This document shows, in pieces, positions 5,666 to 8,682 of a stretch of DNA of 8,682 bases. Position 1 is the stretch's first letter; each line of letters starts with the position of its first letter. The stretch spans positions 1-8,682 of the forward strand of contig JAUXHF010000073.1 in the NCBI GenBank assembly GCA_030621685.1. The letters are read 5' to 3'. The translations under genes were made by a program, and so were the position numbers. The notes under the pieces were generated by a model, which saw only the letters and a program-made list of their open reading frames with translations, did no database searches and was not told where the DNA came from. The DNA is from Spirochaetota bacterium. GTDB lineage: Bacteria; Spirochaetota; UBA12135; COTS27.

Positions 5666-6443
5666 GCCCGTAGCCGAGCATGTTCAAAAAATTAGAGAGG
5701 CAGGCATCAGCTTCGTGCTAGATCCGGGCCTTGACCCCAGCGATATCGCCCAGCGAGCCGAGCAGCTTGCTGGCTTCAAAGAAGTTCTTCTTGGCGGAGC
5801 CGTAGCACCGCATTACATACAAGAGAGCAGCAGGGAAGATCTTCAAGCAAAACTTGAGCTGCTTGAAGATTACGCCGCCCAGAAAAAAATTCATGCCATA
5901 GCTGAAATAGGCTTAGATATAACAGAAAATTCGCCGCCCCTAGCCCTGCAAGAATGGCTGTTAAAAGAGCAGCTACATATTGCAGAGCGGCATGGATTGC
6001 CAGCTGCCTTGCATCTTCGAACAAGGCAGCCCAGCCATGAAAACAAAGAGGCTAGGTTATCCCCGAATGCCTATGTGCTGGCAGCAAAAATGCTGGCCAA
6101 GCTTGCTCTTAGCGTGCCGGTGATATCGCATTGTTTTAGCGGAACAAAAGAAGATGCTGATGCTCTGTTACAAGCTGGCGCCTATCTTTCTTTTTCAGGC
6201 ATGGTAACTTTTACTAAAAATAAAGCACTTCAGGCCATAGCGGCTAGCATGCCTCTAGAGAAAATGCTGCTAGAAACCGATGCTCCATTCTTAGCCCCCC
6301 AGCCCGTTCGTGGAAAACCCAACAGTAGCCCTTTTATCCTCCATACGCTTTCGTTTATTCAAAAACTCCGCCCTGAAGACGATGTTCTTATTAGCCAGCA
6401 GCTTTATAAAAATAGCTGCTTGGCTCTTAAAATAATGGCCTAA
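5616..6443 (+). CDS. tatD: TatD-family metal-dependent DNase/hydrolase
   Basis: TatD proteins are cytoplasmic metal-dependent hydrolases of the amidohydrolase fold with DNase or exonuclease activity, linked to DNA repair and turnover. From GTG 5616 the protein has 275 residues, close to the family norm. Metal and active-site residues are in place: H8 and H10 in VDTHCHLSL, E97 in AIAEIGLD, H133 in ALHLRTR, H172 in ISHCFSGT and D222 in LLETDAPFLAP, followed by RGKPNSSP (232-239). The frame stays open upstream to GTG 5430 through the preceding repeat, which would add 62 residues with no TatD similarity. I chose 5616 because it has the good ribosome-binding site and fits the family's usual N-terminus. 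It lies between the LytM-like gene and the TRAP genes, 36 bp before dctQ. The subfamily (TatD, YcfH or YjjV) is not resolved. Confidence 0.92.
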   Translation: MWKSVDTHCHLSLCKHMPVAEHVQKIREAGISFVLDPGLDPSDIAQRAEQLAGFKEVLLGGAVAPHYIQESSREDLQAKLELLEDYAAQKKIHAIAEIGLDITENSPPLALQEWLLKEQLHIAERHGLPAALHLRTRQPSHENKEARLSPNAYVLAAKMLAKLALSVPVISHCFSGTKEDADALLQAGAYLSFSGMVTFTKNKALQAIAASMPLEKMLLETDAPFLAPQPVRGKPNSSPFILHTLSFIQKLRPEDDVLISQQLYKNSCLALKIMA

Positions 6444-6479
6444 AAAATATTTAAAAATACTTTAGAGTTACTTTGTTTT

Positions 6480-7007
6480 ATGAAAAAACTCCTCACTCTT
6501 TCTAAGAAAATAGATGTGTTTAACGAACGTATTGGTAAGGGAGTTGCTTACCTTAGCCTAGCCATGGTGCTGGCCACGTTTACAATAACCACCATGCGAT
6601 ATGTTTTTAACATAGGCTATATCGCCTTGCAAGAAAGTGTTATATATATGCATGCCACGATGTTCTTATTGGCTAGCGCCTATGCCTTGCGCAAAAATTT
6701 CCACGTTCGAGTAGACGTTCTTTATGCCTATCAAAGTAAGAAACGAAAAGCCATGATAGATTTGCTGGGCAGCTTGCTGTTGCTTTTTCCAACGGCCTTT
6801 GTTTGGGCCATTATCGCTATTCCCTATGTAGCTAGTTCTTGGAAACACCTAGAGGCTTCTAACGAGGCTGGGGGTCTTCCCATAGTTTTTTTATTGAAAA
6901 CGCTTATTATTATAGCGCCATTACTTTTGATTATGCAAGGAACCTCCGAGATTATTCGTAACGTATTGTTTTTGCGTGGCTATATAAATGAAGAAGAATG
7001 GAAATAA
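6480..7007 (+). CDS. dctQ: TRAP transporter small permease subunit (DctQ/TakQ type)
   Basis: This is the four-helix membrane subunit of a tripartite ATP-independent periplasmic transporter, which pairs with the large DctM subunit and takes ligand from a binding protein. The 175 residues show helices at about 20-40, 52-70, 92-116 and 134-153. Family landmarks are RYVFNIGYIALQESVIYMHA (40-59), RKNFHVRVDVLY (71-82) and EAGGLPIVFLLKTL (129-142). This pattern resembles the TakQ-like group associated with 2-oxoacid or related carboxylate TRAP systems; the substrate is inference. The start is ATG 6480, with no clear ribosome-binding site before it. The gene follows tatD by 36 bp. A repeat-filled gap of 129 bp separates it from dctM, whereas these genes usually abut. 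Confidence 0.9.
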   Translation: MKKLLTLSKKIDVFNERIGKGVAYLSLAMVLATFTITTMRYVFNIGYIALQESVIYMHATMFLLASAYALRKNFHVRVDVLYAYQSKKRKAMIDLLGSLLLLFPTAFVWAIIAIPYVASSWKHLEASNEAGGLPIVFLLKTLIIIAPLLLIMQGTSEIIRNVLFLRGYINEEEWK

Positions 7008-7066
7008 GGCTGGCTATTTAGGCTAGCTATTTAGGCTAGCTATTTAGGCTGGCTAATTAGGCTGAC
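7008..7066 (+). repeat. 13-bp minisatellite between dctQ and dctM
   Basis: Four head-to-tail copies of GGCTAGCTATTTA or near variants occur at 7008-7020, 7021-7033, 7034-7046 and 7047-7059, plus a partial fifth at 7060-7066. The array starts at the first base after the dctQ stop. Copies 2 and 3 are identical; copies 1 and 4 have GGCTGGCT, and copy 4 ends TAATTA. The GCTAGC core is palindromic. Confidence 0.9.
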
Positions 7067-7070
7067 ATAA

Positions 7071-7102
7071 AGTAAAAAAGTAAAAAAGTAAAAAAGTAAA
7101 AA
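7071..7102 (+). repeat. 8-bp minisatellite before dctM
   Basis: Four perfect tandem copies of AGTAAAAA lie at 7071-7078, 7079-7086, 7087-7094 and 7095-7102. They end 34 bp before the dctM start, in the leader that also holds its ribosome-binding site (AGAAGG, 7124-7129). Copy-number change here would alter dctQ-dctM spacing but no codon. Confidence 0.9.
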
Positions 7103-7136
7103 AGAGAAGAGTGAGGAAAACAGAGAAGGCTGAAGT

Positions 7137-8528
7137 ATGGAATTAATTATTGTTGCTATTTTTTTATCGTTAATAGTGATTCTGATAGCAGGCTATCCAG
7201 TAGCGTTTACTCTTTCTGGGGCGGCTTTATTTTTTGCTGTGGTGGGGATAATAACAGGGAATTTCGAGCCGAGTTTCTTGGAAGCGATTCCCAACCGTTT
7301 ATTCACGATTATGAGGAACGAGGTGCTGATGGCAGTGCCTTTGTTTATTTTCATGGGGGCGGTATTAGAAAAATCGGGGATTGCCGAAGACTTGCTGGAA
7401 AGCATGGGGCTTTTGTTTGGTCCTATTCGGGGCGGGCTGGCCATATCGGTTACGATAGTGGGCATGTTTATGGCGGCTTCCACGGGGATAGTGGGGGCCA
7501 CCGTGCTTACGATGGGTCTTTTGGCTTTGCCAACCATGCTCTCACGGGGGTATCATCCTAGCGTTGCTGCTGGGAGCATCTGTGCTTCGGGCACTTTGGG
7601 GCAGGTTATTCCGCCATCTATAGTATTGGTTTTATTGGGCGATGTTATTTCTTCATCCTATCAAAAATCGCAATTGGAGCAAGGCAATTATTCTCCGGAT
7701 GCGGTTTCGGTGGGAGATTTATTCATAGGAGCCTTATTCCCCGGATTGTTACTTGTTTTATTATACATAATCTACCTTGGCGTCTTGGCTATTTTCTGGC
7801 CTAAGGGCTTGCCGTGTATTCCGAAGAAAGAGCGGGAGCGTATTCGTTTAGAAGCGAATATGCCGCTAATTTTCAAGATCGCCCTCTCGCTAATTGCGCC
7901 GATGGCGTTAATTATTTTGGTACTGGGGTCTATTCTGGCCGGCTTTGCCACGCCTACCGAGGCAGCGGCTGTTGGCGGCATGGGCGGGCTATTTATTACC
8001 TTGATAAAAGGAAAACTTAACTGGAAACTTATTGTTCAGGCCTGTTATACTACGGCGTTCCAAACCAGCATGGTTTTTCTTATTTTAGTGGGGGCTTCAT
8101 TTTTCTCGTTGATCTTCCGTGGTTTTGGCGGAGATACGGTGGTTCGAGACTTGTTAATGAGCATTTCATCGGATCCGGCAACAACCTTCATTGTTGTCAT
8201 GCTTCTTATTTTCGCCTTAGGTTTTTTCATCGATTTCATAGAAATCATTTTTGTGGTCATTCCTATTATAGGCCCTCCGCTTATGAGCATGGGTTTTGAT
8301 CCCATATGGCTTGGGGTGATGATAGGCGTGAATTTGCAAACTTCTTTTTTGACGCCGCCGTTTGGGTTTTCTTTGTTTTACTTACGGGGGGTGGCGCCGG
8401 CTTCGTTTAAAACGAAGCATATTTATCTTGGTGTCATACCGTTTATTATCATTCAGTTGGTGGTGCTTGTTATTTTGTTTAAATTTCAGGGGATAGTTAC
8501 ATGGCTGCCTAATTATTTCTACGGATAA
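7137..8528 (+). CDS. dctM: TRAP transporter large permease subunit (DctM/TakM type)
   Basis: This is the ion-coupled transport channel of the TRAP system in the inner membrane. The 463-residue protein is highly hydrophobic with about 12 or more membrane segments. It contains the conserved DctM elements AGYPVAFTLSG (18-28), MAVPLFIFMGAVLEKSG (65-81), AASTGIVGAT (113-122), GTLGQVIPPSIVLVLLGD (152-169), GFATPTEAAAVG (269-280) and NLQTSFLTPPFGFSLFYLRG (399-418). The hydrophilic insert SYQKSQLEQGNYSPDAVSVG (174-193) is typical of the TakM-like subgroup, matching the DctQ type upstream. The start ATG 7137 has AGAAGG 7 nt upstream. It is full length. No DctP-type binding protein follows it; a terminator appears within about 115 bp. 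Confidence 0.95.
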   Translation: MELIIVAIFLSLIVILIAGYPVAFTLSGAALFFAVVGIITGNFEPSFLEAIPNRLFTIMRNEVLMAVPLFIFMGAVLEKSGIAEDLLESMGLLFGPIRGGLAISVTIVGMFMAASTGIVGATVLTMGLLALPTMLSRGYHPSVAAGSICASGTLGQVIPPSIVLVLLGDVISSSYQKSQLEQGNYSPDAVSVGDLFIGALFPGLLLVLLYIIYLGVLAIFWPKGLPCIPKKERERIRLEANMPLIFKIALSLIAPMALIILVLGSILAGFATPTEAAAVGGMGGLFITLIKGKLNWKLIVQACYTTAFQTSMVFLILVGASFFSLIFRGFGGDTVVRDLLMSISSDPATTFIVVMLLIFALGFFIDFIEIIFVVIPIIGPPLMSMGFDPIWLGVMIGVNLQTSFLTPPFGFSLFYLRGVAPASFKTKHIYLGVIPFIIIQLVVLVILFKFQGIVTWLPNYFYG

Positions 8529-8535
8529 GAATTAG

Positions 8536-8561
8536 AATTTCTGCTGCCCCGCAGAAATTTT
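8536..8561 (+). terminator. Small hairpin just after dctM
   Basis: AATTTCTGC (8536-8544) pairs perfectly with GCAGAAATT (8551-8559) around the loop TGCCCC, with a T tail of only two further bases. It begins 8 nt after the dctM stop. It may be a weak terminator or a 3'-end stabilising stem. Confidence 0.5.
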
Positions 8562-8599
8562 GCAGTGCATCGGCTTTGAAAAAAGCGAGGATGAAAGAA

Positions 8600-8648
8600 A
8601 AGAAGAGACGAGAATATGGCATATGCCCATGCCTCTCTTCTTGTTTTT
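8600..8648. terminator. Likely bidirectional rho-independent terminator
   Basis: AAGAAGAGA (8600-8608) pairs with TCTCTTCTT (8634-8642), and TTTTT follows at 8644-8648. The interior holds a second short palindrome, GGCATATGCC (8618-8627). On the minus strand the same stem is followed by a T/C-rich tail (TTCTTTC). The structure could end dctM transcripts and also those of a leftward gene from the right. Confidence 0.6.
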
Positions 8649-8654
8649 AGGTAT

Positions 8655-8682
8655 TTACTTGGAGCGAGCGTTAAGATAAGCG
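8655..8682 (-). CDS. Possible C-terminal end of a leftward gene (partial)
   Basis: On the minus strand the right edge reads AYLNARSK followed by TAA (8655-8657). It lies directly before the bidirectional terminator, where a converging gene would end. Only eight codons are visible, so the family cannot be named and the call rests mainly on the terminator. Confidence 0.3.

Noticed and set aside
5776..6024. 82-codon minus-strand frame inside tatD
   Set aside because: It lies opposite a well-conserved TatD core and shows no recognisable motif or ribosome-binding site.
7008..7102. Iterons of a replication origin
   Set aside because: There is no nearby initiator gene, and the repeats lie inside a TRAP operon with different units side by side.
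7193..8305. Several minus- and plus-strand frames inside dctM
   Set aside because: They overlap the conserved DctM sequence in other frames and show only low-complexity residues typical of shadows of membrane proteins.
8591..8650. Mini-frame of 19 codons starting at ATG 8591
   Set aside because: It is made of the terminator hairpin sequence and has no family resemblance.

Overview
The window comes from a Gram-negative bacterium: it carries LpxC, the committed enzyme of lipid A synthesis, and LytM-type envelope proteins. The DNA is moderately AT-rich, with long A/T homopolymers, many short tandem repeats, a split gene and a partly duplicated gene start. Together these suggest a repeat-prone, perhaps host-adapted or decaying genome. 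The lpxC-recN adjacency recalls the alphaproteobacterial order ftsZ-lpxC-bamD-recN-ligA (bamD is missing here), and the receiver domain fused to LpxC reads like that of NtrX. These hints do not fix the taxonomy, and a deltaproteobacterial-type lineage is also possible.

Left part (1-2442), minus strand: a zinc-independent (type B) ribosomal protein L31 gene, then a 426-residue fusion of a two-component receiver domain with a complete LpxC, then the first 225 codons of recN, which runs off the left edge. The receiver-LpxC fusion is the most unusual item. All canonical phosphorylation residues and all LpxC catalytic residues are present, so lipid A synthesis may be under direct phosphorelay control. 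Two A-tracts (12 and 10 nt) lie inside this gene.

Middle (2443-3119): a divergent intergenic region of about 680 bp. It holds an AT palindrome over the L31 promoter region, a possible decayed reading frame, a plausible rightward promoter and two consecutive perfect hairpins before the rhomboid gene.

Right part (3120-8528), plus strand: a rhomboid intramembrane protease; a membrane-anchored LytM/M23-like protein split over two frames at an ATGA junction and lacking the zinc ligands; three tandem copies (187-197 bp) of the leader plus 5' end of tatD; the intact TatD-family nuclease gene; and the small (DctQ) and large (DctM) permeases of a TRAP transporter resembling the TakQ/TakM (2-oxoacid) type, separated by two minisatellites. 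No TRAP binding protein is in view. After dctM come a small hairpin and a stronger, apparently bidirectional terminator, beyond which the last codons of a leftward gene may be visible.
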